Positions 50,761-59,883 of a DNA stretch of 64,000 bases are shown piece after piece; the stretch's first letter is position 1; each line of letters opens with the position of its first letter. The notes below the pieces were generated by a model that was given only the letters and a program-made list of their open reading frames with translations, was not told where the DNA came from and made no database searches. The stretch comes from Bacillota bacterium (GTDB taxonomy: Bacteria; Bacillota; Clostridia; Acetivibrionales; DSM-1351), in assembly GCA_023415305.1 (NCBI GenBank), contig JAEZKZ010000045.1:1-64000 (forward strand), read 5' to 3'. The translations under genes were made by a program, and so were the position numbers.

Positions 50761-53031
50761 ATGATTACTGACAGGGAAATATGGGATTATGAAAATGCCC
50801 ATCTGAAAAAAATAGTTGAAGAAATTCAGAAGCAGCTTGAAAAAGGGAACAGTGCTGTGGAGAATTTCAAAAAAGAAGCTGTCGACCTTCAAAAGCAAAT
50901 GTGGGAGGAAGTGAAACTTACACCCACCGATTTGTTTGATCTGGAGGGCGCAACTCAGGTATGGCAGTACCAGACAGGTATATTAAGCCAGGCTCGGAAC
51001 TATAAGTTTTCATTTGACAAGGTAAGCCGTCTTGAGAGAATGTTGAAAAGTCCTTATTTCGGAAGAATAGACTTTGTCGAAGACGGAGAAGGAACTGCTG
51101 AACAAATCTATATTGGTATACACAACCTTATCACTGCCAACAACAGGGAAATTCTTGTTTATGACTGGCGGGCACCAATATCCGGAATGTTTTACGATTA
51201 TGAAATCGGTTTAAGTAATTATGACTGCCCTGCAGGCTCTATCAGCGGACAAATGCTGCTTAAAAGACAGTATAAAATTGATCGTTCAAAAATTATATAT
51301 ATGTTTGACAGCAGTTTGAGTATAAATGATGAAATGCTAAGAGAAATCCTTGGTAAAAGCACCGATAATAGAATGAAAACCATAGTGACCAGTATACAGC
51401 GGGAACAGAATTCAGTAATCAGAAATGTTCAGGATAGAATTCTTATTGTAGAAGGGCCTGCCGGAAGCGGGAAAACGTCAATTGCGCTTCATAGGGCAGC
51501 ATATCTTCTATACAAATACCGGGATACCATAAAGTCCGAAAATATTCTGGTTTTCTCCCCTAACCACGTTTTTGAAGACTATATTTCAAACGTTTTGCCG
51601 GAATTAGGCGAGGAAAATATTCAACAAAGCACATTCGCCGATTATTTCATAAAAACAATTGATGCAAAATACCGGATAGAATCCATGAATGAACAAATGG
51701 AATACATCTTATCGGATAATGTAAATATAATAAGGTTGGGTGCTATTAAATTCAAGGCGTCATTGCAGTTTCTTAAACTGATAAAAAAATACGTACAACA
51801 CCTTGAAAATGGATTTAATCTGGAGTTTAAAGATTTAATGTACAATGGGAATCTGGTAATATCTTCTGACGAAATATTTCAGCTTTTTGCAAAGGACTAC
51901 AGCTACCTTCCTTATGCTAAGCGACTGGAAAAACTGCGTCAAAGACTCTTCTATCTCTTAGAGCAGGCTGAAGAGGAACGAGTAAGAAAATTACCGGGAA
52001 ATAATGCAGAGGAAGATGATTCGGCAACGGTTAAAGACAAGAAAGCTGCTGACAGGGCAGTTAACCTGGAATATGAGTTACAAAAGAATCAAATTTTGCA
52101 AATGACCCACTTTGACGTATACACCCTCTATTTAAAGCTATTCAACAATTTTGATTCTTTTCTCGGTACCGATAACAGGAAGGAACTTGAAGAACTTGAG
52201 GGACTTGATAATTATTGTATATATACAATCTCTCAACTAAACAGAGAAATAATCAATTATGAGGACTTAGCCCCAATTTTGTTTCTTAAATCCACTCTTG
52301 ATACTGTAAATGATACAAAAGCCATTAAACATGTGATTATTGATGAAGCCCAGGATTATACTGCCATGCATTATGAGATTTTCAAGAGGGTATTTGCTTA
52401 TGCCAACATAACCGTTTTAGGGGATATAAACCAGTCTGTTAACGGCTATATGAATATCGGAAGCTTTGTAAACATTTCAGAGGCATTTGATGAAAAAGGT
52501 GTTCAAAGCATCACGTTATCCAAAAGCTATCGTTCCAGCAAGGAGATTTCGGATTTTTGCAGACAGCTTTTGATTTCCCCCGGCAACACCGAACAGTTAG
52601 ACCGGCATGGTAATAAGCCCAGAATAGTTAGAATTGATAAAGAAGATTTATATTATAGGCTCTCAGAAGATATCAAAACGTTGAAAAACATGAATTACAA
52701 ATTGATTGCCGTTATATGCAAAACAGCAGCACAGTGCGATGCTTTATACAAAGCCATTAAGCCATATGTGAAGGTAAGTCTCGTATCTAACAAAAATGAG
52801 GAGTACCACGAAGGTGTTGTAATAATTCCATCCTACCTTGCTAAAGGCCTGGAGTTCGATGCTGTTTTGGTAAGCTCTGCTGAGAAGGAGGAGTATTCCG
52901 CACCCGAGGATAGAAGACTGCTATATACGGTATGTACGAGAGCTTTACATGAGTTATATCTGTACTACAGGGACAATTTGTCAGAGTTCATTATTGACAT
53001 AGAAACTGATTGTTATGTTAATGAGGTTTAG
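50761..53031 (+). CDS. helD: HelD-type UvrD/Rep-like ATPase (RNA polymerase recycling factor)
   Basis: 756-residue superfamily 1 motor of the HelD family, which in Bacillus removes RNA polymerase from stalled or terminated complexes. An N-terminal coiled-coil arm (about 1-75) precedes the conserved YDWRAPISGMFYDYEIG block. Walker A GPAGSGKTS starts at residue 231, Walker B is VIIDEAQDYT, motif III GDINQSVNGY, motif IV-like LSKSYRSSKEI, and motif VI YTVCTRALHELYLYY. Start: ATG 50761 with GGGGAGG six bases upstream; ATG 50746 overlaps that site. It is single. A true DNA helicase is less likely because the HelD-specific block is present. Confidence 0.88.
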   Translation: MITDREIWDYENAHLKKIVEEIQKQLEKGNSAVENFKKEAVDLQKQMWEEVKLTPTDLFDLEGATQVWQYQTGILSQARNYKFSFDKVSRLERMLKSPYFGRIDFVEDGEGTAEQIYIGIHNLITANNREILVYDWRAPISGMFYDYEIGLSNYDCPAGSISGQMLLKRQYKIDRSKIIYMFDSSLSINDEMLREILGKSTDNRMKTIVTSIQREQNSVIRNVQDRILIVEGPAGSGKTSIALHRAAYLLYKYRDTIKSENILVFSPNHVFEDYISNVLPELGEENIQQSTFADYFIKTIDAKYRIESMNEQMEYILSDNVNIIRLGAIKFKASLQFLKLIKKYVQHLENGFNLEFKDLMYNGNLVISSDEIFQLFAKDYSYLPYAKRLEKLRQRLFYLLEQAEEERVRKLPGNNAEEDDSATVKDKKAADRAVNLEYELQKNQILQMTHFDVYTLYLKLFNNFDSFLGTDNRKELEELEGLDNYCIYTISQLNREIINYEDLAPILFLKSTLDTVNDTKAIKHVIIDEAQDYTAMHYEIFKRVFAYANITVLGDINQSVNGYMNIGSFVNISEAFDEKGVQSITLSKSYRSSKEISDFCRQLLISPGNTEQLDRHGNKPRIVRIDKEDLYYRLSEDIKTLKNMNYKLIAVICKTAAQCDALYKAIKPYVKVSLVSNKNEEYHEGVVIIPSYLAKGLEFDAVLVSSAEKEEYSAPEDRRLLYTVCTRALHELYLYYRDNLSEFIIDIETDCYVNEV

Positions 53032-53296
53032 GACGGGTAGATAAGGATATGTTATCAATATAAGGTATGTACTGCCGTTAAAAAAATGTGATATTATGGT
53101 ATCATTGACAGATAGAAAAATGTAAATGAGGCTTTTAAATGAATCACTTAATCGTTATTATACACTTTTTATCTATATGCTCAGGAATAATGCAGTATAA
53201 ATAACCCCACTTTTGAATTCTTTTGATTGATTGTTGTATAAATATTGATATAATGTTTTTAATTGATAAAAAATTTTGATTAAGGAGAACACCTGT

Positions 53297-54277
53297 ATGA
53301 ACAAAAAAGTAACACCAAAGGAGCCTTTAGTTACTCACATTTACACAGCCGACCCTTCAGCACATGTTTTTGAGGGTAAACTTTATATATACCCTTCTCA
53401 TGATTTGGACCAGGATATAGCATCAAATGATAACGGCGACCAGTATATGATGGAGGATTACCACATTTTGTCTCTGGACAATTTGGATTCTCACTGTGTT
53501 GATAACGGTGAAGCACTTCACCTGAAGGACATTCCGTGGGCATCAAAGCAATTATGGGCTCCCGACGCAGCTTATAAAAACAACACTTATTATTTGTTTT
53601 TCCCTGCGAGAGATAAAGACGATATATTCAGGCTTGGAGTAGCAACAAGCCAAAATCCTGCAGGACCCTTCAAGGCAGAAAAAGAACCCCTGCCCGGAAG
53701 CTTTAGTATAGATCCCGCTGTTTTAGTTGATGATGACAACAGAGCTTATGTTTATTTTGGAGGACTCTGGGGAGGACAATTGGAAAAATGGAGTTCCGGT
53801 ACATTTAATCCTGATGCTGAAGGGCCTGCTGCAACTGAACCAGCATTAGGACCTAGAGTAGCCGAATTAAGTGATGATATGCTGACTTTCAAGGAGGCAG
53901 CGGAAGAAATATCAATAGTTGATGAAAATGGCAATCCGATACTTGCAGGGGACGAAGATAGAAGATATTTTGAAGGCCCCTGGATGCATAAATATAACGG
54001 ATTATACTATTTATCCTATTCTACAGGAACAACACATTCCATAGTTTATGCAACAGGAAAGAGCCCGAAAGGTCCGTTTGTCTATAGAGGGAAAATACTC
54101 ACTCCTGTAATAGGTTGGACTACGCATCATTCAATTGTGGAATTTGAAGGTAAATGGTATTTGTTCTATCATGACAGCTCGTTATCAGGCGGTGTTGATA
54201 ACAAGCGTTGTGTAAAATACACAGAACTGAAATACAACCAGGATGGTACCATTCAAACAATAGAACCCTACAAGTAA
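53297..54277 (+). CDS. Glycoside hydrolase family 43 (beta-xylosidase / alpha-arabinofuranosidase type)
   Basis: 326-residue single-domain GH43 enzyme with a five-bladed beta-propeller fold. The catalytic residues fit Asp19 (TADPSAHV, base), Asp139 (SIDPAVL, pKa modulator) and Glu226 (YFEGPWMHK, acid), and THHSIVEFEGKWYLFYHDS is a family motif. There is no signal peptide, so it should act in the cytoplasm on imported xylo- or arabino-oligosaccharides. Start: ATG 53297 after AAGGAG. It is monocistronic; no carbohydrate transporter is adjacent. Substrate specificity cannot be read. Confidence 0.88.
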   Translation: MNKKVTPKEPLVTHIYTADPSAHVFEGKLYIYPSHDLDQDIASNDNGDQYMMEDYHILSLDNLDSHCVDNGEALHLKDIPWASKQLWAPDAAYKNNTYYLFFPARDKDDIFRLGVATSQNPAGPFKAEKEPLPGSFSIDPAVLVDDDNRAYVYFGGLWGGQLEKWSSGTFNPDAEGPAATEPALGPRVAELSDDMLTFKEAAEEISIVDENGNPILAGDEDRRYFEGPWMHKYNGLYYLSYSTGTTHSIVYATGKSPKGPFVYRGKILTPVIGWTTHHSIVEFEGKWYLFYHDSSLSGGVDNKRCVKYTELKYNQDGTIQTIEPYK

Positions 54278-54318
54278 TAAAGGACGTAATATGGAATAAA
54301 TGAAATTATTTAAAATGT

Positions 54319-54362
54319 CAGAGGTCTTATTCGGAGGATAACCGAGTAAGGCCTCTGTTTTA
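54319..54362 (+). terminator. Terminator after the GH43 gene
   Basis: A 16-position stem (CAGAGGTCTTATTCGG with CCGAGTAAGGCCTCTG, two G-U) around AGGATAA and TTTTA. The 3' arm is repeated imperfectly at 54375-54394. Confidence 0.82.
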
Positions 54363-54685
54363 TTTGGGTGATATCGAGTAAGACCTCCGTTTTATCCGTG
54401 TATTCACATAGGTACTAACCGGATAGTTTGGTTATCAGCCTGAAAAACATGTCCCATAAATTGAATGCCTGAAACAAGCAGGAATTTAGTGTAATTTGAT
54501 ATATCAAGACTGATTTTATGGTTTATTTATTACATATGCTAAATGTAGAAATAATGGTACAATATACCTCACTGATCGCTTATTGGAAGTTAAGGTTGAA
54601 TACCATCAATAATGATATCAAAGGGGGGCTGAGTCCATACCACTTATACCTATGCGTTTGTGAAATGTGGTACATGGATATATAT
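54363..54685. other. Region between the GH43 terminator and the acyltransferase start
   Basis: It begins with a degenerate copy of the terminator 3' arm (54375-54394). The acyltransferase frame is open from 54518, but its codons before about 54665 are not typical of the family. GGGGGG at 54623-54628 is not well placed for any start. Nothing else is recognised. Confidence 0.4.
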
Positions 54686-55963
54686 ATGGAAAAAATCCAA
54701 ACACTAACTAAGAACACCTCACTTGAACAAGCAGGAGTTAAGAAAGATAATACAGCTTTATTGGCGGGGGCAGACGGTATCCGAGCCATCGCATGTCTCA
54801 GCGTAATATTTCATCACCTTGCCCAAAAACTTGCGATTAACTTTCAGGTACGTCCTGTTCAAGAGCTGCAGGGCTATTTTCTTCTGGGCAATTCAGGTGT
54901 AAGCGTATTTTTTGTACTCAGTGGTTTTCTGCTCTCGTACCCTTTTTGGAAGCAGTATCTTACGGCAGGTGTTTTTCCCGGCATGAAGCAGTACGCAGTC
55001 AGACGTGCTGCACGAATCCTGCCGGGGTATTATGTGTCCTTTCTGATTTGCACCTTGGTTATACTTTTGTTTAATATACCCAGTGAATTTACCTTGGTAA
55101 GAGCAATCACGGGATTAACGTTTACAGCAGGCTTCCACTATGTAACATTCTTTCCCAATGAAATCAACTCACCCTTCTGGTCTATCAGCTTTGAGGTATT
55201 CTGCTATTTCCTGATGCCTGCCTTTATGTATGTGCTTTATAAACTTTCTGGAAAGAATAGATCCTTCATAAAAGCGCTGTTTTACTGGGTTGGTGTTTTT
55301 GTGCTGGTTATTGGCTTGAACCAGCTGGTACATATTTTCTTCACTCCGGATAATATAAGACGAGGTTGGGATTTTGGGAGTATCGGCGGAGCAAAGTACT
55401 GGATGCCAAACTATAATCCGGTAGGTTTCTTTGGGCACTTTTCGGTAGGAATCATTGCGGCAGGCATTTCTGCAAAACTCATTATAGGATCTGACAGGAT
55501 TAAGCTATTGAAAAAAATAGGAGTATTCGACTTTATAGGTGTATTATGCTTCCTTGGCTCAATTGCGCTGTTATGGATGATGAGAGGGCTTCCGGAGTTT
55601 AGCTTCAGCCTTCAGAACCAGCCGTATTATTTCCCGGCGTATGCCTTGCTGATAGGTGGAACTTTAGCTGTGACCCCGCAATCAAAATGGTTTGGAAAAA
55701 TTCTGGACAATAGATTTTTCAGATTTACTGCCAAAGTTTCCTTCGGGTTGTATATATGGCATTACTTCATAATGTTTCTGGTTTCAGCGTTATGGGTTAA
55801 GGCTTATAAGAATTATATGGGGATTGCAGATATTAAGCAATGGGCTCTAATATGCTTTGCAGTACTAGTGGCATCTTATGTCGTTTCGGCCCTGTCCTTT
55901 AAGTTCATTGAAAAGCCTGTTTTGGACCGGGTACATAAAAGAAGTAGAAAAAATGGTCAGTAA
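54686..55963 (+). CDS. Acyltransferase 3 family membrane protein
   Basis: 425-residue integral membrane acyltransferase with about ten transmembrane segments. Family motifs are ADGIRAIACLSVIFHHL (Arg and paired histidines), GNSGVSVFFVLSGFLLSYPFW, RRAARILPGYYVSF and SPFWSISFEVFCYFLMPAF. These enzymes O-acylate cell-surface polysaccharide, peptidoglycan or other sugars. The C-terminus (SFGLYIWHYFIMFLV, FIEKPVLDR) is complete. The start is uncertain: ATG 54686 is used here, and 54674 or 54665 are equally possible because no strong ribosome site exists. Confidence 0.82.
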   Translation: MEKIQTLTKNTSLEQAGVKKDNTALLAGADGIRAIACLSVIFHHLAQKLAINFQVRPVQELQGYFLLGNSGVSVFFVLSGFLLSYPFWKQYLTAGVFPGMKQYAVRRAARILPGYYVSFLICTLVILLFNIPSEFTLVRAITGLTFTAGFHYVTFFPNEINSPFWSISFEVFCYFLMPAFMYVLYKLSGKNRSFIKALFYWVGVFVLVIGLNQLVHIFFTPDNIRRGWDFGSIGGAKYWMPNYNPVGFFGHFSVGIIAAGISAKLIIGSDRIKLLKKIGVFDFIGVLCFLGSIALLWMMRGLPEFSFSLQNQPYYFPAYALLIGGTLAVTPQSKWFGKILDNRFFRFTAKVSFGLYIWHYFIMFLVSALWVKAYKNYMGIADIKQWALICFAVLVASYVVSALSFKFIEKPVLDRVHKRSRKNGQ

Positions 55964-56159
55964 TCCGAGATTTTACATGGAAATACTAAGTATTTTAATA
56001 GTATAACAAAGAATTTTTAATTAAAACAAATTTATGGGATTGAAAGCCAATAATTCATATGGTATTCTTTTATAACACTAAACAAAATATGGTATCTCAT
56101 AGAAATATGAACAAAGCCTATTTTGAATTCTTATACAATCCTTACAAAATGGAGTAAAA

Positions 56160-57395
56160 ATGAACGATAATTGGAAGAAAAAAATAATCCTTTTTTTAGC
56201 CAGCCAGATAATATCCCTTTTTGGGTCCTCTCTGGTGCAATTTTCAATAAGCTGGTATATTACTCTGAAAACCCAATCAGGGCTTATGATGACAATAGCT
56301 ATTATTTGCGGTTTTCTGCCAACCTTTTTTCTGTCTCCCTTTGCCGGAGTGTGGGCAGATAGGTATAACAGAAAAAAGCTTATTATATTGTCTGATTCCA
56401 TGATTGCTATTTCAACACTGATAATAGCGATATTGTTTATATTGGGATATCAATCCATATTGCTACTGTTTGGAGTACTTATAGTAAGGGCTCTTGGTAC
56501 AGCAATACAAACACCTACAGTTGGAGCTTTTATTCCTCAGCTGGTACCGGAGGATAAGCTGACAAGGGTAAACGCAACAAATAGCAGTATTCAATCGATG
56601 GTTATGCTTGTTTCACCAATGCTTAGCGCTTTGTTGCTGACAAAGACAACTATTGAAGTCATATTTTTTATTGATGTAATTACAGCGGCAGTGGCAGTGA
56701 CAACGCTGATACTGTTTTTAAAAGTACCGGTTCACAGTAAAGCTCTTGAAAAACAGACAACCGGATATTTTGACGATATGCGTAAGGGCTATGAGTATAT
56801 TAAAAACCACAGTTTTGTAAGCAAAATTATTGTGTTCAGCTCCATATTCGGCTTTTTAGCCGCACCTGCTGCTTTTTTGACGCCTTTACAGGTGACCAGA
56901 AGTTTTGGAAATCAGGTGTGGAGGCTTTCGGCCATAGAGATAGCCTTCTCTGTGGGAATGATTATCGGTGGAATACTAATGGCCTCCTGGGGCGGCTTTA
57001 AGAAGAAAATACATTCGATGGTGTTTGGCACAGCTGTAATGGGCATTTTTACTTTTGCATTGGGGATTGTGCCTGTATTCTGGATATACCTGGTATTTAT
57101 GTCCCTGATAGGAGTTGCTATGCCGATATTTAATACTCCTTTTATGGTTTTACTGCAACAGAAGGTTGAAGGCGATTATCTTGGAAGAGTCTTCGGAGTA
57201 TTCACTATGGCTTCAAGCGTTATGATGCCGCTGGGGATGCTGGTTTTTGGACCACTGTCCGATCTGGTGAATATAGAATGGCTGCTTATAGGCACAGGTT
57301 TTCTTATATTCCTTGAGGGACTGGTAATGCTGAGGGACAGAGCACTTAAGGATACAGAGACCAACGCGGAAAATAGTACAACTGATGTGTTATAA
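56160..57395 (+). CDS. MFS transporter (macrolide/enterobactin-exporter-like)
   Basis: 411-residue major facilitator with about twelve transmembrane segments. The opening ILFLASQIISLFGSSLVQFSISWYI and FAGVWADRYNRKKLIILSD (MFS signature loop between TM2 and TM3) match the MefA/EntS-like exporter group. GDYLGRVFGVFTMASSVMMPLGMLVFGPLSD is the matching C-half motif. The substrate is unknown. Start: ATG with GGAG upstream. It is monocistronic with its own terminator. Confidence 0.87.
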   Translation: MNDNWKKKIILFLASQIISLFGSSLVQFSISWYITLKTQSGLMMTIAIICGFLPTFFLSPFAGVWADRYNRKKLIILSDSMIAISTLIIAILFILGYQSILLLFGVLIVRALGTAIQTPTVGAFIPQLVPEDKLTRVNATNSSIQSMVMLVSPMLSALLLTKTTIEVIFFIDVITAAVAVTTLILFLKVPVHSKALEKQTTGYFDDMRKGYEYIKNHSFVSKIIVFSSIFGFLAAPAAFLTPLQVTRSFGNQVWRLSAIEIAFSVGMIIGGILMASWGGFKKKIHSMVFGTAVMGIFTFALGIVPVFWIYLVFMSLIGVAMPIFNTPFMVLLQQKVEGDYLGRVFGVFTMASSVMMPLGMLVFGPLSDLVNIEWLLIGTGFLIFLEGLVMLRDRALKDTETNAENSTTDVL

Positions 57396-57410
57396 ATAAA
57401 TTATTTCAAT

Positions 57411-57445
57411 CAACAGGGAGGCTGACAAGGCCTCCTTTTCTGTTG
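57411..57445 (+). terminator. Terminator after the MFS gene
   Basis: CAACAG-GGAGGC and GCCTCC-TTTT-CTGTTG give a two-part stem around TGACAAG. The T-run is inside the outer stem. Confidence 0.7.
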
Positions 57446-57484
57446 GTTAAAATTTAATCATGTTTGTAAAATATTTCTTTACAA

Positions 57485-57536
57485 CAACAGACTACTGTGA
57501 TAGTCTATAGATACAAACTATCACAGTAGTCTGTTG
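57485..57536. promoter_or_regulatory. Perfect 20-bp inverted repeat before the SIMPL gene
   Basis: CAACAGACTACTGTGATAGT (57485-57504) is exactly complementary to 57517-57536, with a 12-nt loop. Each arm also contains an inner dyad (GACTA...TAGTC). It may be a pair of repressor sites or a very stable 5'-UTR hairpin about 70 nt before the start. A TTTACA at 57478-57483 could be a -35 box. Confidence 0.65.
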
Positions 57537-57608
57537 GGAGTGGTAGCTTGCTGAAAATATTAAATACCATAAAATGAAAAATGGATTGTTGAAGGAGGTT
57601 TAAGAAAA

Positions 57609-58415
57609 ATGAAATTTACTGCAAATTCAAAAATTATACTGCCTATTACAGTACTATTGATCACAATTCTCGTACTCACAACTACAACATGTAATGCTCA
57701 AGGTAATTTAATGGTCCCTGAAGCCCAGGGTACCAGCAGAACAATTTCGGTCACTGGAAGTGCGGATGTAATGGTAATACCTGATGAGGCTGTTTTCTCG
57801 CTGTCTGTGGAAACTGAAAATATGGATATAACCAAGGCTAAATCAGAGAATGATACCATTATAAAGAAAATTAAAAATATTACAAATGAATTTAAAATTG
57901 AATCCAAGTATGTAGTGACAGATTATATAAACGTTAATCCCAAATATACCTATAACAACAGCGGAGAAAGCATTTTTAAGGGTTATACCGTTCAAAGAGG
58001 CCTTGTGATTACCTTAAAGGAGCTGGGGAAATTTGATGAAATGCTCACCAGACTCCTTGATGCCGGAGCACACAATATTCAGAGGGTGCAGTTTAAAACC
58101 ACTCAACTGAGAAAATACAAAGATGAGGCCAGAACACTTGCAATCAAGGCTGCTAAAGAAAAGGCTTCTGCAATGGCTAAAGAATTGGGTCAAACAATAG
58201 GAAAGGCAAATACGATCCAGGAAATCCAGGAAGACACATATTCTTATTACGGTCCATGGAGTTCATATTATTCAGGAGCAAACTGGACAAGTGCACTATC
58301 AAATTCAGTCTCAAATGCCCCGGCTTCGGGAGGTCAAAGCGAAAGCTATGAGGACTTTTCTCCCGGACAAATAAAGGTAAGTGCAAAGGTTTCGGTAACC
58401 TTTGATTTAAATTAA
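57609..58415 (+). CDS. SIMPL-domain (DUF541) exported protein
   Basis: 268 residues. The N-terminal signal segment (ILPITVLLITILVLTTTTCNA) may be a lipoprotein signal (TTTC) or a normal export signal. The SIMPL domain spans about 40-265: RTISVTGSADVMVIPDEAVFSLSVET, GYTVQRGLVITLKELGKFDEML, and ARTLAIKAAKEKASAMAKELGQTIG. The family forms periplasmic or surface oligomers linked to stress tolerance; the mechanism is unknown. Start: ATG with AAGGAGG upstream. A perfect 20-bp inverted repeat lies upstream, suggesting specific regulation. Confidence 0.85.
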   Translation: MKFTANSKIILPITVLLITILVLTTTTCNAQGNLMVPEAQGTSRTISVTGSADVMVIPDEAVFSLSVETENMDITKAKSENDTIIKKIKNITNEFKIESKYVVTDYINVNPKYTYNNSGESIFKGYTVQRGLVITLKELGKFDEMLTRLLDAGAHNIQRVQFKTTQLRKYKDEARTLAIKAAKEKASAMAKELGQTIGKANTIQEIQEDTYSYYGPWSSYYSGANWTSALSNSVSNAPASGGQSESYEDFSPGQIKVSAKVSVTFDLN

Positions 58416-58739
58416 TCAGTTATTGGTTAATTATAAGTTCATTTTCAGTAGCAAAAACATTTGAATTATCAATAATTATTTGGAGAAAGCCATTTGACTT
58501 GTATATAACGGGTTGTGGCTTTCTTTTTATACGTTCTAAATAAAACTGAACTGTTAAGAATTTAATAAGAAATATATCGGCTTTTTATTAAGGAGAAACA
58601 GATTAAAATAAATTCTATAAGTATTTTAATTATTTGACAACAACATATTTGTTTAATATCATTTTATTAAAATACGTACAGGTTATTAACGTAAAAGCTG
58701 TAAAATGCTTGTGATTAATCAAATTGAAATGGAGATAAA
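58416..58739. other. Intergenic region between the SIMPL and psd genes
   Basis: It holds the terminator at 58484-58528. The remaining 58529-58739 is AT-rich with no gene. A TTGACA at 58635-58640 has TATCAT 17 bp downstream (58658-58663), a possible psd promoter. Confidence 0.4.
58484..58528 (+). terminator. Terminator after the SIMPL gene
   Basis: AGAAAGCCA and TGGCTTTCT form nine perfect pairs around a 23-nt loop and run into TTTTT. Confidence 0.75.
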
Positions 58740-59639
58740 ATGATTAAAATATATAATCGTAAAACAGGAAAATATGAAGAGGAAAAGGTAGCAGGAGGAA
58801 GCCTTCTGAATGCACTATATACTACCGGAGCTGGTAAGCTTGGGCTTGAGCTACTGGTTAAGCGAAAAATATACTCCGCACTCACAGGCTTCTTTTGTGA
58901 CACTGGCTTAAGTAAACGGAGTATTTCCGGTTTCATAAAAAATTTCAATATTGACATGAGTGAATGCGAAAACAGGTTGGAGGATTTTAAAAGCTTTAAT
59001 GACTTTTTTGCAAGAAGACTTAAGAAAACAGCAAGACCTTTTGATAAGCCGGCGAAATACCTTCTATCACCGGGAGATGGCCGTCTGCAAGCCTGGTCAG
59101 ATATCGATACTGATGAAGTAATACAAATAAAAGGTATGAGTTACAGCCTGTCCGAATTACTTCAGAATTCAGCTTTGGCAAAGGAGTATGATGGTGGAAC
59201 CTATATTATATTGAGACTTTGTCCCGTTGACTATCACAGATTTCACTTTTTTGACAGCGGCAGTTGCAGTGCACCGGTGAAGGTAAAGGGTGAATATTAT
59301 TCGGTCAACCCTGTCGCCCTTGGAAAAATTCCGGCACTTTTCTGCAGAAATAAAAGAGAGTATAGCGTTTACCGGACCGATAACTTTGGTGAGGTATTGT
59401 ATGTTGAAGTGGGAGCCACATCTGTAGGCTCGATCATTCAGACCTTTACACCTGAAACAGGATTGGAGAGAGGTGACGAGAAGGGATATTTTAAATTCGG
59501 GGGCTCAACAGTGCTTTTATTCTTTAAGAAAGGGACAATTTTAATAGATAAGGAAATTCTCGAACAAACCGCTGCCGGATTTGAAACAAAGGTACTTGCA
59601 GGGGATTCAATTGGAGTAGTCCTTGAAGAAAGGTTATAA
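58740..59639 (+). CDS. psd: Phosphatidylserine decarboxylase proenzyme
   Basis: 299-residue membrane-associated enzyme converting phosphatidylserine to phosphatidylethanolamine. The self-cleavage site is Gly-Ser256 in FGGST near the C-terminus, which gives the pyruvoyl cofactor. FFARRLKKTARPFD, SPGDGRL, and CPVDYHRFHFFDSG (active-site His) are the family motifs. The FNDFFAR type and its length match the PSD-B group of Clostridia. Start: ATG with GGAGAT upstream. No pssA is adjacent. Confidence 0.92.
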   Translation: MIKIYNRKTGKYEEEKVAGGSLLNALYTTGAGKLGLELLVKRKIYSALTGFFCDTGLSKRSISGFIKNFNIDMSECENRLEDFKSFNDFFARRLKKTARPFDKPAKYLLSPGDGRLQAWSDIDTDEVIQIKGMSYSLSELLQNSALAKEYDGGTYIILRLCPVDYHRFHFFDSGSCSAPVKVKGEYYSVNPVALGKIPALFCRNKREYSVYRTDNFGEVLYVEVGATSVGSIIQTFTPETGLERGDEKGYFKFGGSTVLLFFKKGTILIDKEILEQTAAGFETKVLAGDSIGVVLEERL

Positions 59640-59883
59640 TCTGTCACTAAATACCGTAATTTTAATCAATTATTTAAGGTAAAACCTGGCAGATTTTATA
59701 TTGTTTTATATTGTTTATAGGCGTTGATTGGTTTATAATTAATTAAATTGGGTTTTTATCGTTGTTTTGTTATCTATATATTTTTTTTCGGTTTAATGTT
59801 GCTTCAATGGGGAAGACCATAAACAGATAAATTTAAAGATTCTAAATGCCAAAGGTTTTATTAAGGTCTTAGGGAGGGTTCGT

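Noticed and set aside
57485..57536. Terminal inverted repeat of an insertion sequence
   Set aside because: Only 12 nt lie between the arms and no transposase or target duplication is present.
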